NCBI RefSeq assembly: GCF_010729895.1
Contig: NZ_AP022612.1
Span: 4,154,001 to 4,218,000 of the forward strand
Direction of reading: 5' to 3'
DNA: 64,000 nucleotides
Source of the DNA: Mycolicibacterium confluentis
GTDB lineage: Bacteria > Actinomycetota > Actinomycetes > Mycobacteriales > Mycobacteriaceae
The position numbers and the translations under genes are program-made. This document shows, piece after piece, positions 33,854 through 41,969 of the stretch. The notes beneath the pieces were generated by a model. The model had not been told where the DNA came from. It made no database searches and saw only the letters and a list, made by a program, of their open reading frames with translations. Numbering within the stretch: the first letter of the stretch is position 1; each line of letters opens with the position of its first letter.

Positions 33854-33901
33854 CCGCAGATCTCGCCGCCGCAGTGTCGCCACCGCAGATCTCGCCGCCG
33901 C
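33854..33901. repeat. Direct repeat in NMO-MTA phosphorylase intergenic space
   Basis: CCGCAGATCTCGCCGCCGC occurs at 33854-33872 and again at 33883-33901, a 19-bp direct repeat offset by 29 bp. The second copy reaches the stop codon of the MTA phosphorylase gene. It looks like a local duplication. No function is suggested. Confidence 0.7.
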
Positions 33902-34677
33902 TACGGCAACTCGAACGGCAGCTTCACCCCGTCATGCGCCCGACAGTGCGCGCAGGCCTCCTCGTCGTCCACCTGGTCCAGTGCCTCGTGCACGAGCTTC
34001 TTGAACGGCACCAGGTTGCGCTGGAACTCAGCGAAAACGTCGACGGCCTTGACACCCGTCCCCGCCTCCACCCCGGCATCCAGGTCGGTCACCAAAGCGA
34101 TTGCCGAATAGCACATTTCGAGCTCACGAGCCAGAACGGCCTCGGGGTGGCCCGTCATGTTGATCAGCGTGAAGCCCTGCCGCGCGTACCACTGGCTCTC
34201 GGCTCGCGTGGAGAACCGCGGGCCCTCGATCACCACCATGGTGCCGCCGTCGACGACCCCGGGAAGACCCGTGGCCGCGGCGCGGAGTCCTGGACAGTAC
34301 GGGTCGGCGAAACTGACGTGGATGCCGCCCGCGTCGAAGTAGGTGGCAGGCCGGCCGCTCGTACGGTCGACGAGCTGATCCGGGACGACGACGGCACCGG
34401 GCCCCAGCTCCGGCGTGAGGCTTCCGACCGCGCAGGGGCCGAAGACGCGGCGCACGCCGAGCGCCCGCAGCGCCCACATGTTGGCCCGGTAGGGCACGGT
34501 GTGCGGCGAGAACTCATGGTTCATGCCGTGGCGCGGCAGAAACGCCACCTCGTGCCCGCCGACGGTGCCGACCGTGACGGCCGCGCTGGGGGCGCCGTAG
34601 GGCGTGTCCAGGCCGATGCTTCGCGCCTCCGGGCCGAAGAACGAGTAGAAACCGCTGCCGCCGATCACTCCGAGCAT
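33901..34677 (-). CDS. mtnP: S-methyl-5'-thioadenosine phosphorylase
   Basis: The protein has 258 residues of PNP/MTAP type. Diagnostic features are G-G-S-G-F-Y at the N-terminus (phosphate loop), P-R-H-G-x-x-[14 protein letters not shown], and [13 protein letters not shown]. It cleaves methylthioadenosine to adenine and methylthioribose-1-phosphate in methionine salvage. It corresponds to M. tuberculosis Rv0535 beside menA and is divergent from menA across 69 bp here. Confidence 0.93.
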   Translation of the reverse strand: MLGVIGGSGFYSFFGPEARSIGLDTPYGAPSAAVTVGTVGGHEVAFLPRHGMNHEFSPHTVPYRANMWALRALGVRRVFGPCAVGSLTPELGPGAVVVPDQLVDRTSGRPATYFDAGGIHVSFADPYCPGLRAAATGLPGVVDGGTMVVIEGPRFSTRAESQWYARQGFTLINMTGHPEAVLARELEMCYSAIALVTDLDAGVEAGTGVKAVDVFAEFQRNLVPFKKLVHEALDQVDDEEACAHCRAHDGVKLPFELP

Positions 34678-34746
34678 CCGACCATTGTGGGGCCGCTGCG
34701 CGATCCTGCCGAATCCGGGCGGCGGTTCAGATGGGACGATCGACGC

Positions 34747-35616
34747 ATGGCCACCGTCGCACAGTGGATTGAAGGCGCCCGACCCCGGACACTGCCGAAC
34801 GCGGTGGCTCCGGTGCTGGCCGGAACCGGCGCGGCCGCCTGGCTCGGTTCGGCGGTGTGGTGGAAGGCGCTGCTGGCGCTGGTGCTGTCACTGGCGCTGA
34901 TCATCGGCGTCAACTACGCCAACGACTACTCCGACGGCATCCGCGGGACCGACGACGAACGCGCGGGACCGCTGCGCCTGGTCGGCTCGCGCGTGGCCTC
35001 GCCGCGTGCCGTGCTGACCGCGGCGATCGTGAGCCTGACCATCGGCGCGGTGGCCGGCCTGGCACTGGCCCTGGCGAGCAGTCCATGGCTGATCGCCGTC
35101 GGAGTGGTCTGCATCGCCGGCGCGTGGCTCTACACGGGCGGCTCAAAGCCCTACGGCTACTCCGGTTTCGGTGAGATCGCAGTCTTCGTGTTCTTCGGCC
35201 TGGTCGCGGTGCTGGGCACGCAGTACACGCAGGCCCTGCAGATCGACTGGGTCGGCGCGGTCGCGGCCGTGGCGGTCGGCGCACTGTCGTCGGCCGTGCT
35301 TGTGGCCAACAACCTGCGCGACATTCCGACCGACACGACGTCGGGCAAGATCACGCTGGCGGTCCGACTGGGTGACCGGCGCACGCGGGGCCTGTACGTG
35401 GCCCTGGTGGCGACGGCCGGGGTGGCGACGGTGCTGTTGGCACTCGCGACGCCGTGGTGCCTGACCGGTCTGGTGGCCGCTCCCCTCGCGCTGCGCGCGG
35501 CCCGTCCGGTGGTCTCCGGCGCCCTGGGCCCCGCGCTGATTCCGGTGCTGCGCGACACCGGGCTGACGATGCTGGTGTGGGCCATCGCGGTGACGCTGGC
35601 GCTGGCGTTCGGCTGA
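34747..35616 (+). CDS. menA: MenA, DHNA polyprenyltransferase
   Basis: The protein has 289 residues with about eight membrane spans. The polyprenyl-diphosphate binding motif is N-Y-A-N-D-Y-S-D-G and the second acidic cluster N-N-L-R-D-I-P-T-D. It attaches the isoprenoid tail to 1,4-dihydroxy-2-naphthoate, the first membrane-bound step of menaquinone synthesis. It starts at ATG 34747 with [17 protein letters not shown]. It is transcribed away from mtnP, as the pair are neighbours in M. tuberculosis (Rv0534c/Rv0535). Confidence 0.96.
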   Translation: MATVAQWIEGARPRTLPNAVAPVLAGTGAAAWLGSAVWWKALLALVLSLALIIGVNYANDYSDGIRGTDDERAGPLRLVGSRVASPRAVLTAAIVSLTIGAVAGLALALASSPWLIAVGVVCIAGAWLYTGGSKPYGYSGFGEIAVFVFFGLVAVLGTQYTQALQIDWVGAVAAVAVGALSSAVLVANNLRDIPTDTTSGKITLAVRLGDRRTRGLYVALVATAGVATVLLALATPWCLTGLVAAPLALRAARPVVSGALGPALIPVLRDTGLTMLVWAIAVTLALAFG

Positions 35617-35636
35617 GTGAGCCGTTCAGGCCGCCT

Positions 35637-36191
35637 CTAAGCCGCCTGGTCGAGCAGCGCCGCGACCGCGGCGCGCAACTGCGCGGGGTAGACGTGCTCG
35701 GCGATCAACCCGACCGTCGCGCGATCCCCGCCGCGCAGCAGGGCCAGCACCAGGTGCTCGGCGCGGATCTCCCGGCCCTTGTGGGCCAGCGCTTCCCGCA
35801 GCGCGATCTCGAGCACCTTCTTGGCGTCGCGACTGAAGGACAGATGCCCACGGCGGCGCCGGCGTCGCCCTGAGCGCTGCAGTGCGTCGTCGAAGGCATC
35901 GGGCCCGAACGACGCGTTGACGGCGTCACGCACCGCGTGCAGATCGATGCCGATGGCGCGCAGGGCCTCGGCCTCGTCGTCGAATCCGCTGTCGTCGGCC
36001 TTCAGCCGGGCCCGCACACCCTCAGCGGTCAGGCCGAAGCCGTCCAACACGGCCCCCAACGCGTCGTCGGCACTCTGCAGGACCCCGAGCAGCACGTGTT
36101 CGGGACCGATGACGCGGGCGTTCAGGTCGCGGGCCTCCTCCTGTGCCAGCATCACCGCCACCCGAGCGTCGCGCGTGAACCTCTCGAACAT
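35637..36191 (-). CDS. Stand-alone ClpC N-terminal-domain protein
   Basis: The protein has 184 residues and consists only of a double Clp_N repeat with no ATPase domain. Repeat 1 begins M-F-E-R-F-T like ClpC1 and has E-E-A-R-D-L-N and I-G-P-E-H-V-L-L-G. Repeat 2 has F-S-R-D-A-K-K-V-L-E and A-E-H-L-V-L-A-L-L. A linker of about 45 residues with an arginine run separates them, longer than in ClpC1. Phe2 and the Phe of G-H-L-S-F (residue 119) correspond to ClpC1 Phe2 and Phe80, where cyclomarin binds. It could act as an adaptor, or as a decoy of the ClpC2 type; that is inference. It follows the HTH gene by 4 nt. Confidence 0.88.
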   Translation of the reverse strand: MFERFTRDARVAVMLAQEEARDLNARVIGPEHVLLGVLQSADDALGAVLDGFGLTAEGVRARLKADDSGFDDEAEALRAIGIDLHAVRDAVNASFGPDAFDDALQRSGRRRRRRGHLSFSRDAKKVLEIALREALAHKGREIRAEHLVLALLRGGDRATVGLIAEHVYPAQLRAAVAALLDQAA

Positions 36192-36195
36192 CCGC

Positions 36196-36429
36196 TCACC
36201 GCCTCCGGTTGTACTTCTGATGTACGGCCTGGCGACTGACTCCGAGCGCATCGGCGATCGCCTGCCAACTCCAGCCCTGTTCCCGGGCGTTGGCGACGTG
36301 CAGGGCTTCGAGGCGCTCCTGCAGGCGCTGCAGTGCGCGCACGGCGCGCAGGCCCGCCACCGGGTCGGTGTCACTGAGACCGCCACCTAGATCGTCGGCG
36401 GCCGCATCGTCGGGCAGTGGCTCGGCCAT
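36196..36429 (-). CDS. Small HTH regulator paired with the ClpC-N protein
   Basis: The protein has 77 residues: an acidic N-terminus, an amphipathic helix (V-R-A-L-Q-R-L-Q-E-R-L-E) and a helix-turn-helix near the C-terminus (W-S-W-Q-A-I-A-D-A-L-G-V-S-R-Q-A-V-H-Q-K-Y). I start it at ATG 36429, exactly 7 nt after a TATCTT -10, so the transcript is probably leaderless. Two inverted repeats overlap its promoter and suggest autoregulation. It is the first gene of an operon with the ClpC-N protein. Frequent pairing of such proteins in actinobacteria is known to me in general terms only. Confidence 0.85.
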   Translation of the reverse strand: MAEPLPDDAAADDLGGGLSDTDPVAGLRAVRALQRLQERLEALHVANAREQGWSWQAIADALGVSRQAVHQKYNRRR

Positions 36430-36433
36430 GCTT

Positions 36434-36476
36434 GTCAAGATAACTTGACGGATTCGCTGCGTCAATGAACCTTGAC
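36434..36476 (-). promoter_or_regulatory. Promoter with tandem GTCAA/TTGAC operators
   Basis: Operator 1 is GTCAAG-ATAA-CTTGAC (36434-36449); operator 2 is GTCAA-N6-TTGAC (36461-36476), centres 27 bp apart. On the minus strand, -35 TTGACG (36465-36460) and -10 TATCTT (36442-36437) are separated by 17 bases, and the -10 ends 7 nt before the HTH start codon. Operator 1 covers the -10 and operator 2 the -35, a layout expected of tight autorepression. Confidence 0.7.
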
Positions 36477-36606
36477 AAAGTGCGGGCTTCAAGGTCCTGA
36501 CCAGGGCGGAAATCTGGGCCACAGCCCTTACACAGCTGGCACACATCCGCGTCGCCCATGATGCTTCCCCGCAGCAGTCAACAACGAAAGAGCAGGTTCC
36601 GTCGTC

Positions 36607-37482
36607 ATGGGTGTGTTCGACCGGTTCGCCAGAAGGTCGCAGGAACACCCTCGGCACAGCTACGAGGATGTCCCCACCCAGCCGACGGGCTACCAACAGA
36701 CCGCGAGTCGGTTGCACGCGTTCAACCGCTACGAGATCAAGTACCTGCTCGACGAGTTCAAGGTTCCGCAACTGCGCGAGGCACTCGGCGAGCACATGAG
36801 CGCCGACCCGTACTCACCGCACGGCGGGTATCCGGTGACGTCCCTGTACTACGACACGCCCGATCTGCGCTTCTACTGGGAGAAGATCGAAGGTCTGCGG
36901 TTTCGCCGCAAACTGCGGATGCGTCTCTACGGCGACCCCTCCGACTGCACCGACGAGACACCTGTGCAGATCGAGATCAAGCAGAGGGTCAACAGGGTCA
37001 CACAGAAACGCCGGATGGCCCTGCCGTACGCCACGGCGAGGGCCTGGCTGGACCATCGCGAACCACCGCAGTCCAGCGGCACCGAGCGTGCGTTCGTCGA
37101 CGAGGTGAGCACGCTGATCGGCAACCTCGATCTGCGGCCCATCGTCACCACGGGCTATCTGCGCGAAGCGTTCGTGGGACGCGACGCAGACCTCGGCCTA
37201 CGGGTCACCATCGACCACCGCGTGCACGGCCGGGACCGCGACTTCGGATTCGCCTCCGGCGCGCAGAACCGGTTCATCATCCCGCCCCGGTTGGCGATCG
37301 TGGAGATCAAGGCCAACGAGCGGGTGCCCTACTGGGTCACCGACCTGGCCGCACGGATCGACATGTCCGTCGTGCGGATCTCGAAGTACTGCCAGTCCGT
37401 GCAGGCCTTCGAGCTGGCACCGCGGTCCCGGCACGGCGCTCCCGAACTCTCGTTCGACGAATTCCCTTCTGTATCAAGCTGA
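36607..37482 (+). CDS. VTC-domain protein (polyphosphate polymerase fold)
   Basis: The protein has 291 residues with the VTC catalytic-domain pattern: N-R-Y-E-I-K-Y at the start of the tunnel barrel, S-L-Y-Y-D-T-P, basic R-F-R-R-K-L-R-M-R-L-Y-G, acidic/basic I-E-I-K-Q-R, A-I-V-E-I-K, and a late K-Y-C-Q-S-V. Yeast Vtc4 with this fold makes polyphosphate from ATP at membranes; the tunnel-lining Arg/Lys and Glu are present here, so catalysis is plausible. It lacks the SPX domain and membrane spans of Vtc4. The next two genes encode a DUF4956 membrane protein and a CotH-like protein in the same operon. Confidence 0.87.
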   Translation: MGVFDRFARRSQEHPRHSYEDVPTQPTGYQQTASRLHAFNRYEIKYLLDEFKVPQLREALGEHMSADPYSPHGGYPVTSLYYDTPDLRFYWEKIEGLRFRRKLRMRLYGDPSDCTDETPVQIEIKQRVNRVTQKRRMALPYATARAWLDHREPPQSSGTERAFVDEVSTLIGNLDLRPIVTTGYLREAFVGRDADLGLRVTIDHRVHGRDRDFGFASGAQNRFIIPPRLAIVEIKANERVPYWVTDLAARIDMSVVRISKYCQSVQAFELAPRSRHGAPELSFDEFPSVSS

Positions 37483-37491
37483 AAGAACAAC

Positions 37492-38169
37492 ATGACCATC
37501 GATCTGCAAGACCTCAGCGGCACCTTCACGGTGTTCGACGTGGCGGCCTCACTGGCGCTGTCATTCGTGCTGGCCTCCGTCATCGGATGGGTCTACCGCT
37601 ACACCCACAAGAACGTCTCCTACAGCCAGTCCTACGTGCAGACCCTGGTCATGGTGTGCATGGTGATCTCGGTGATCATGCTGGTCGTCGGGTCCAACAT
37701 CGCCCGCGCATTCGCCCTCGTCGGCGCACTGTCGGTGATCCGATTCCGCAACGCCATCAAGGAGACTCGCGACGTCGGGTTCATCTTCCTGGCCATGGCC
37801 GTCGGCATGACCACGGGCACCCGCTTCTACGTGCTGGCGGTCGCGGCCACCGTGGTGATCTGCCTGGTGCTCGTCATCATGTACCGGTTCAACTGGTTCA
37901 AGCTCGACGTACAGCGCCAGGTGGTCAAGGTGCAGGTGCCGCCAGAGCCTGAGTACACCGCCCGCGTCGAGGACGTGCTGATCGAGTTCTGCAGCGAATT
38001 CGAGCTCGTCTCAACGGAATCAGCCCGTTCCGGGGCACTCACCGAGCTGTATTACACCGCTGCGCTGAAGAAGGGCCGCACCTCCGGTGAGCTGATCCCC
38101 GCGCTGAGCGCGGTCAACTCCGGACAGCGCGTGACAGTCCTGACCGGGTACGACCAGACCGACATCTGA
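37492..38169 (+). CDS. DUF4956 membrane protein
   Basis: The protein has 225 residues. Hydrophobic segments fall at about residues 15-35, 48-72, 75-90 and 100-125, followed by a soluble C-terminal domain of about 95 residues. The segment V-G-A-L-S-V-I-R-F-R-N-A-I-K-E-T-R-D, followed by G-F-I-F-L-A-M-A-V-G-M, is the DUF4956 signature and resembles the MgtC-like arrangement of short polar turns between helices. It lies 9 nt after the VTC gene and shares one base with the CotH gene. It may conduct or anchor the VTC product; inference only. Confidence 0.87.
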   Translation: MTIDLQDLSGTFTVFDVAASLALSFVLASVIGWVYRYTHKNVSYSQSYVQTLVMVCMVISVIMLVVGSNIARAFALVGALSVIRFRNAIKETRDVGFIFLAMAVGMTTGTRFYVLAVAATVVICLVLVIMYRFNWFKLDVQRQVVKVQVPPEPEYTARVEDVLIEFCSEFELVSTESARSGALTELYYTAALKKGRTSGELIPALSAVNSGQRVTVLTGYDQTDI

Positions 38170-39674
38170 TGCCCGAGGCTTGCAGGACCGCGCCGCCGCC
38201 GCGACGGCTCGTCCACCGGCTTCCGGTCCGTCTGCGGCAGCATTGGAAACTGCTCGCGGCGCTGGTGGTGGTCACCGTGACCCTGGCCGCGGCGTTCGGC
38301 CAGACCACCATCCGCCCGTACATCACGGGTGACGTCGCGGTGATGCGCTCTGAGATCACCGACAACATCGCAGGCACCGTCGACCTGTTCGACCCGGCCG
38401 TCGAGCACAGCCTCGTCGTCGACATCACCCCCGCCGAGTATCAGGCCATGGTCTCGGCGTACGAGTCCGACGGCGAGAAGAAGTGGGTCACGGCCGACGT
38501 CACGCTCGACGGGACCGTGATCAGTGACGCCGCGGTGCGTCTGAAGGGCAACTCGACCCTGATGGGCCTGCGCGGCGACTTCCCGCCGCCCGGGGAAGGC
38601 GCGGGCCCGGCTGGCCCGCCACCCGGCGGTCCACCGCACGGCGCACCTGGTGCTCCCGGGGCGGGTCCTCCGCCCGGCGACCTCAAGGGCGACCCGATGG
38701 CGATGTTCCACAACGCCGACCCCGAGGACCCCACGACGCTGCCGCTGTTGATCAGCTTCAACGAGAACGCCGACGGGCGCGGGTACCAGGGCATGACCGA
38801 ACTGTCGGTGCGCCCCGGCACGCCCGTTCTCAACGAGGCCCTGGCACTGTCGCTGACCGCGGCCACCGGGCAGCCCACGCAGCGCTTCGCCTACGCGGCC
38901 TACACGATCAACGGACAGACGACGACGCGCCTGCTGCTCGAACACCCCGACGAGACCTACGCCGAGACGCTCTTCGACTCACCCGGCTACCTCTACAAGG
39001 CGGATGCGAACTCCACGCTGGCGTTCAAGAGCACCGATCAGTCGGCGTACGCCGGGCAGTTCAAGCAGATCAACTCGGCCGAGGCCGGCAACCTGGCGCC
39101 CATCATCAACTTTCTCCGGTGGCTCGAAGCCGCCGATGAGGACGAGTTCGACGCGCACCTGGCCGACTGGGTCGACGTCGACTCCTTCGCCCGCTACGTG
39201 GCCACCCAGAACCTGCTGATCAACGCCGACGATATGGCCGGGCCGGGCCAGAACTACTACCTGTGGTTCGACCTCGCCACCAAGAAGCTGTCGGTCCTGT
39301 CATGGGACCTCAACCTGGCGATGGTCGGGGACGCGGCGATCGGGCCGGACGACAAGGTGGAGCTTCCGCCCCCACCGCCCGGAGTGAACCTTCCCGAGCC
39401 ACCCGGCGGCTTCGAGGCACTCTTCAAGGGCAATCCGCTCAAGGAGCGGTTCCTCGCGTCGACGGAGTTCGCACCGGCCTATCACGACGCGTATTGGGAG
39501 CTCTACGACGAGATGTACGCCGACGGGCGGGCGCAGGCCCTGCTCGACCGGATCGCCGCGACGATCCCGCTGACCGACGGGCTCAGCCGCGAGGACCTGA
39601 ACCAAGCCGTGCAGTCGACGCGCGACTGGATCGACCAGCGCGTGAACAGGCTCGAGGAACTGCGGCCGCGATGA
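38169..39674 (+). CDS. CotH kinase-family protein, membrane-anchored
   Basis: The protein has 501 residues with one N-terminal membrane anchor (about residues 27-45), so most of it is extracytoplasmic. The CotH fold is marked by A-A-V-R-L-K-G-N-S-T, F-A-Y-A-A-Y-T-I-N-G, N-L-L-I-N-A-D-D and Y-Y-L-W-F-D, ending in V-L-S-W-D-L-N, whose Asp is the metal ligand in characterised CotH kinases. A proline/glycine-rich insert (about residues 140-175) interrupts the domain. Bacillus CotH phosphorylates spore-coat proteins; mycobacteria make no such coat, so the substrate must differ. It is the last gene of the VTC operon. Confidence 0.88.
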   Translation: MPEACRTAPPPRRLVHRLPVRLRQHWKLLAALVVVTVTLAAAFGQTTIRPYITGDVAVMRSEITDNIAGTVDLFDPAVEHSLVVDITPAEYQAMVSAYESDGEKKWVTADVTLDGTVISDAAVRLKGNSTLMGLRGDFPPPGEGAGPAGPPPGGPPHGAPGAPGAGPPPGDLKGDPMAMFHNADPEDPTTLPLLISFNENADGRGYQGMTELSVRPGTPVLNEALALSLTAATGQPTQRFAYAAYTINGQTTTRLLLEHPDETYAETLFDSPGYLYKADANSTLAFKSTDQSAYAGQFKQINSAEAGNLAPIINFLRWLEAADEDEFDAHLADWVDVDSFARYVATQNLLINADDMAGPGQNYYLWFDLATKKLSVLSWDLNLAMVGDAAIGPDDKVELPPPPPGVNLPEPPGGFEALFKGNPLKERFLASTEFAPAYHDAYWELYDEMYADGRAQALLDRIAATIPLTDGLSREDLNQAVQSTRDWIDQRVNRLEELRPR

Positions 39675-39678
39675 GGGG

Positions 39679-39933
39679 TCAGCCCAGCGCGCCCGTCATC
39701 CTGGCGATCAGCAGCACCGCGGCGGCCACGAACAGCAGGATGAACACCGCTACGGCGGCGAACGCCACGACCGAGGTGGGACTGGCGCGGTGCCGCACGG
39801 GTGGATCCGCATTGGACGTCGCCGACAGCTGATCGGAGTCCGGCGGTGTGTCGCCGGGTTCGACGCCGCCGCCGTCAGCCAGCCCCGGGGTCTGGTCCGG
39901 CTCGGGATCGGGAGACTTGGGTTGATCCGTCAT
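39679..39933 (-). CDS. Small single-pass membrane protein
   Basis: The protein has 84 residues: a hydrophilic D/P-rich N-terminal half and one C-terminal membrane helix (about residues 55-78). Start at ATG 39933 gives M-T-D-Q-P-K-S-P. Tail-anchored layout with the soluble part probably cytosolic. It is convergent with the CotH gene (4-nt gap). No domain recognised. Confidence 0.7.
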   Translation of the reverse strand: MTDQPKSPDPEPDQTPGLADGGGVEPGDTPPDSDQLSATSNADPPVRHRASPTSVVAFAAVAVFILLFVAAAVLLIARMTGALG

Positions 39934-39975
39934 CCCGGTGTGTTCCACCGGGGACCGGATCCAAACCTTCTGGGG

Positions 39976-40287
39976 CTACTCGGCCTTGCCCTCATCATCG
40001 CCACGAAGGCGGGCCTGCAACTGCTCCCGGTCGCGGCGGCGGCGCACGTCGACGGCCGCGATGCTGGCGGTGGCCTTGCGACGAAGCGGCGCGAACACCC
40101 ACATGCCCAACGGCAGGGCCACGACGATCGCGAACAGCAGCGCCACCACCAAGGGCACCTTGACGCCGAACAGCGACGCCCCGTAGAAGATCACGGCGGC
40201 CAACGCCGCCACCAGAGCCAGCCGCGCCAGCAGGTAAGCCAGAACGTCGAGCACCATTCCGCCGGTGGAGCGATCATCATCAGCCAC
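39976..40287 (-). CDS. DUF4229 membrane protein (Rv0531-like)
   Basis: The protein has 103 residues with two membrane helices (about residues 12-35 and 42-65) and a basic/acidic cytosolic tail (R-R-R-R-D-R-E-Q-L-Q). It fits DUF4229, and its length and neighbourhood agree with M. tuberculosis Rv0531. It lies 42 nt after the 84-residue membrane gene's start on the same strand. Function unknown. Confidence 0.78.
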   Translation of the reverse strand: MADDDRSTGGMVLDVLAYLLARLALVAALAAVIFYGASLFGVKVPLVVALLFAIVVALPLGMWVFAPLRRKATASIAAVDVRRRRDREQLQARLRGDDEGKAE

Positions 40288-40333
40288 GACTTGAGCCTAC
40301 CGACGCGCGTATATTCAGATGAAGGAGGTTTCC

Positions 40334-40495
40334 GTGCACTACCTGCTCCTCATACTGTTCATCAGCGCCCTCGCCTACGGCGGGTGGCGAATGGTGCGTG
40401 CCTACCAGGCCAGACCGCAGACCCGGGTCATCGGTCCCGATGACGACCCCGAGTTCCTGTGGCGCCTCTCCCGCGGCGACAACAAGCCGAAGTGA
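40334..40495 (+). CDS. 53-residue membrane protein (Rv0530A-like)
   Basis: The ORF runs from GTG 40334 to TGA 40493-40495 and is preceded by GAAGGAGG five bases upstream, a strong ribosome-binding site; ATG 40319 would place that site inside the gene. The product has one N-terminal hydrophobic helix (Y-L-L-L-I-L-F-I-S-A-L-A-Y) then a short soluble part with D-D-D-P-E-F-L-W-R. It ends one base before the ParA-like gene on the other strand, the position of Rv0530A in M. tuberculosis. Function unknown. Confidence 0.75.
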   Translation: MHYLLLILFISALAYGGWRMVRAYQARPQTRVIGPDDDPEFLWRLSRGDNKPK

Positions 40496-40496
40496 C

Positions 40497-41840
40497 CTAG
40501 CGCGACGGGCCCGGCCGGAAGTCAGCCGGGAAGCCGTCGGCGACCACGGCAGCCAGATCGAGCAGTGCCTCCCGTGTCGAGGGCTTGAGTCGGTCCAAGC
40601 TGATCTCGGCGCCCTCTTCCAGGTGCGGATCGAATGGCACCTGTCGCACCGCTCGGCAGCGCCGGGAGAAGTGATCGACGACCTTCTGCATGTCGACCTT
40701 GCCTGAGCGTGGCCGCACCGCGTTCACGACACAGACCGAACTGCGCACCAGCGCCTCGTGGCCGTGCGCCTCAAGCCAGTCGAGCGTCGCCGACGCACTG
40801 CGCGCACCGTCCACCGAACCCGAACTCACCACGATGAGGGTGTCGGCCTGGGCCAGCACGGCCGACATCGCCGAGTGCATCAGACCCGTCCCGCAGTCGG
40901 TCAGCACCAGGCTGTAGAAGCGCTCCAGGACGTCGAGGGTCCGCGTGTAGTCCGGTGAGCTGAACGCATCCGAGACCGCCGGATCGCTGTCCGAGGCCAA
41001 GACCTCCAGACGGTTGGGCCCCTGTGAGGTGTAGCGGCGCACATCGCTGTAACGCGCCACATGGTCGGCGTCGCGCAGCAGATCGCGGACCGTGGCCGGC
41101 GTCTGCAGGGCCACCTTCTGGCTCAGCGTGCCGCGGTCGGGGTTGGCGTCCACCGCGATCACCCGGTCACCGCGGATCGAGGCGAGCGTCGCCCCGAGCG
41201 TCGCAGTGATGGTTGTCTTGCCCACACCGCCCTTCAGGCTCAGCACCGCGATCTTGTAGCAGCCGCCCAACGGCCGGTTGACGTGCGCGACGAGATTGCG
41301 GTGATGCGTCTCCTTGGCGCTCTCCCCGACGTTGATGAGCTTGCCCGACGCCAGGTAGACCGCACGCCGCCAACCGTGCATGGGAGCGGGTTTCACGGGA
41401 CGCAGCAGCGCGTGGGTGGACAGGTCCGGATACGGCGACTGCGGCACGGCTGGCTGATACTGCGACAGCGGCGGGTTCTGCGCGGGGTGCGGACCCGTGG
41501 GGTGCGGACCCGTGGGGTGTGGACCCGTGTATTGCGGTCCCGGCGCGGGGCCCGTCGGCGGCGGGCCGTAGTAGGGCGCACCGTACGGCGCGGCGGCGGG
41601 GATCCCGGTCGCGGGCGTCGCGGTGTTCCAGTCAGGCTCTGCCGCGGGCGCGGGCACGGGGGCAGACGGCGTCGCGAAACGATGTTCGGCGCGGAAACCG
41701 GCGCTGGGCGTCGGTTCGGGCGCCGAATGCCGGGCCCCGTCCTCAGGGTCGCGCGGTTCGGCCTGCGTCAACCACGTTGGCGGATCGGTGTTCTCGGGGT
41801 CACGATGATGGTCTGCACTGGGCGCAGGCTGCTCGGTCAC
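40497..41840 (-). CDS. ParA/MinD-like ATPase with proline-rich N-terminus (Rv0530-like)
   Basis: The protein has 447 residues. The first 150 are proline/glycine-rich with three T-G-P-H-P repeats; the rest is a deviant-Walker P-loop ATPase (L-S-L-K-G-G-V-G-K-T-T, with D-A-N-P-D-R-G-T at the switch and L-T-D-C-G-T-G as Walker B). The combination resembles EspI-type proteins of ESX loci and M. tuberculosis Rv0530. No ParB partner or ESX genes are nearby. GGGGGGAG precedes the GTG start at 41840. Its role, perhaps in positioning or regulating a membrane machine, is unknown. Confidence 0.87.
   Translation of the reverse strand: MTEQPAPSADHHRDPENTDPPTWLTQAEPRDPEDGARHSAPEPTPSAGFRAEHRFATPSAPVPAPAAEPDWNTATPATGIPAAAPYGAPYYGPPPTGPAPGPQYTGPHPTGPHPTGPHPAQNPPLSQYQPAVPQSPYPDLSTHALLRPVKPAPMHGWRRAVYLASGKLINVGESAKETHHRNLVAHVNRPLGGCYKIAVLSLKGGVGKTTITATLGATLASIRGDRVIAVDANPDRGTLSQKVALQTPATVRDLLRDADHVARYSDVRRYTSQGPNRLEVLASDSDPAVSDAFSSPDYTRTLDVLERFYSLVLTDCGTGLMHSAMSAVLAQADTLIVVSSGSVDGARSASATLDWLEAHGHEALVRSSVCVVNAVRPRSGKVDMQKVVDHFSRRCRAVRQVPFDPHLEEGAEISLDRLKPSTREALLDLAAVVADGFPADFRPGPSR
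41484..41528. repeat. Three 15-bp in-frame repeats in the ParA-like gene
   Basis: GGGGTGCGGACCCGT occurs at 41484-41498 and 41499-41513, and with one change at 41514-41528. Read on the minus strand the units encode T-G-P-H-P repeats in the proline-rich region. Copy number could vary between strains without frame loss. Confidence 0.85.
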
Positions 41841-41969
41841 CTTCGCGCACTCCCCCCATCCGACGACATTGGGTGCACACTATCGCAGGCGCTGCCGGCA
41901 GGTCAGTCGGCGCGAGCCCCCTCGGCGGGCCTACCGCGTGATCGTCAGCACGGATGCGAGGGTGGCGCA

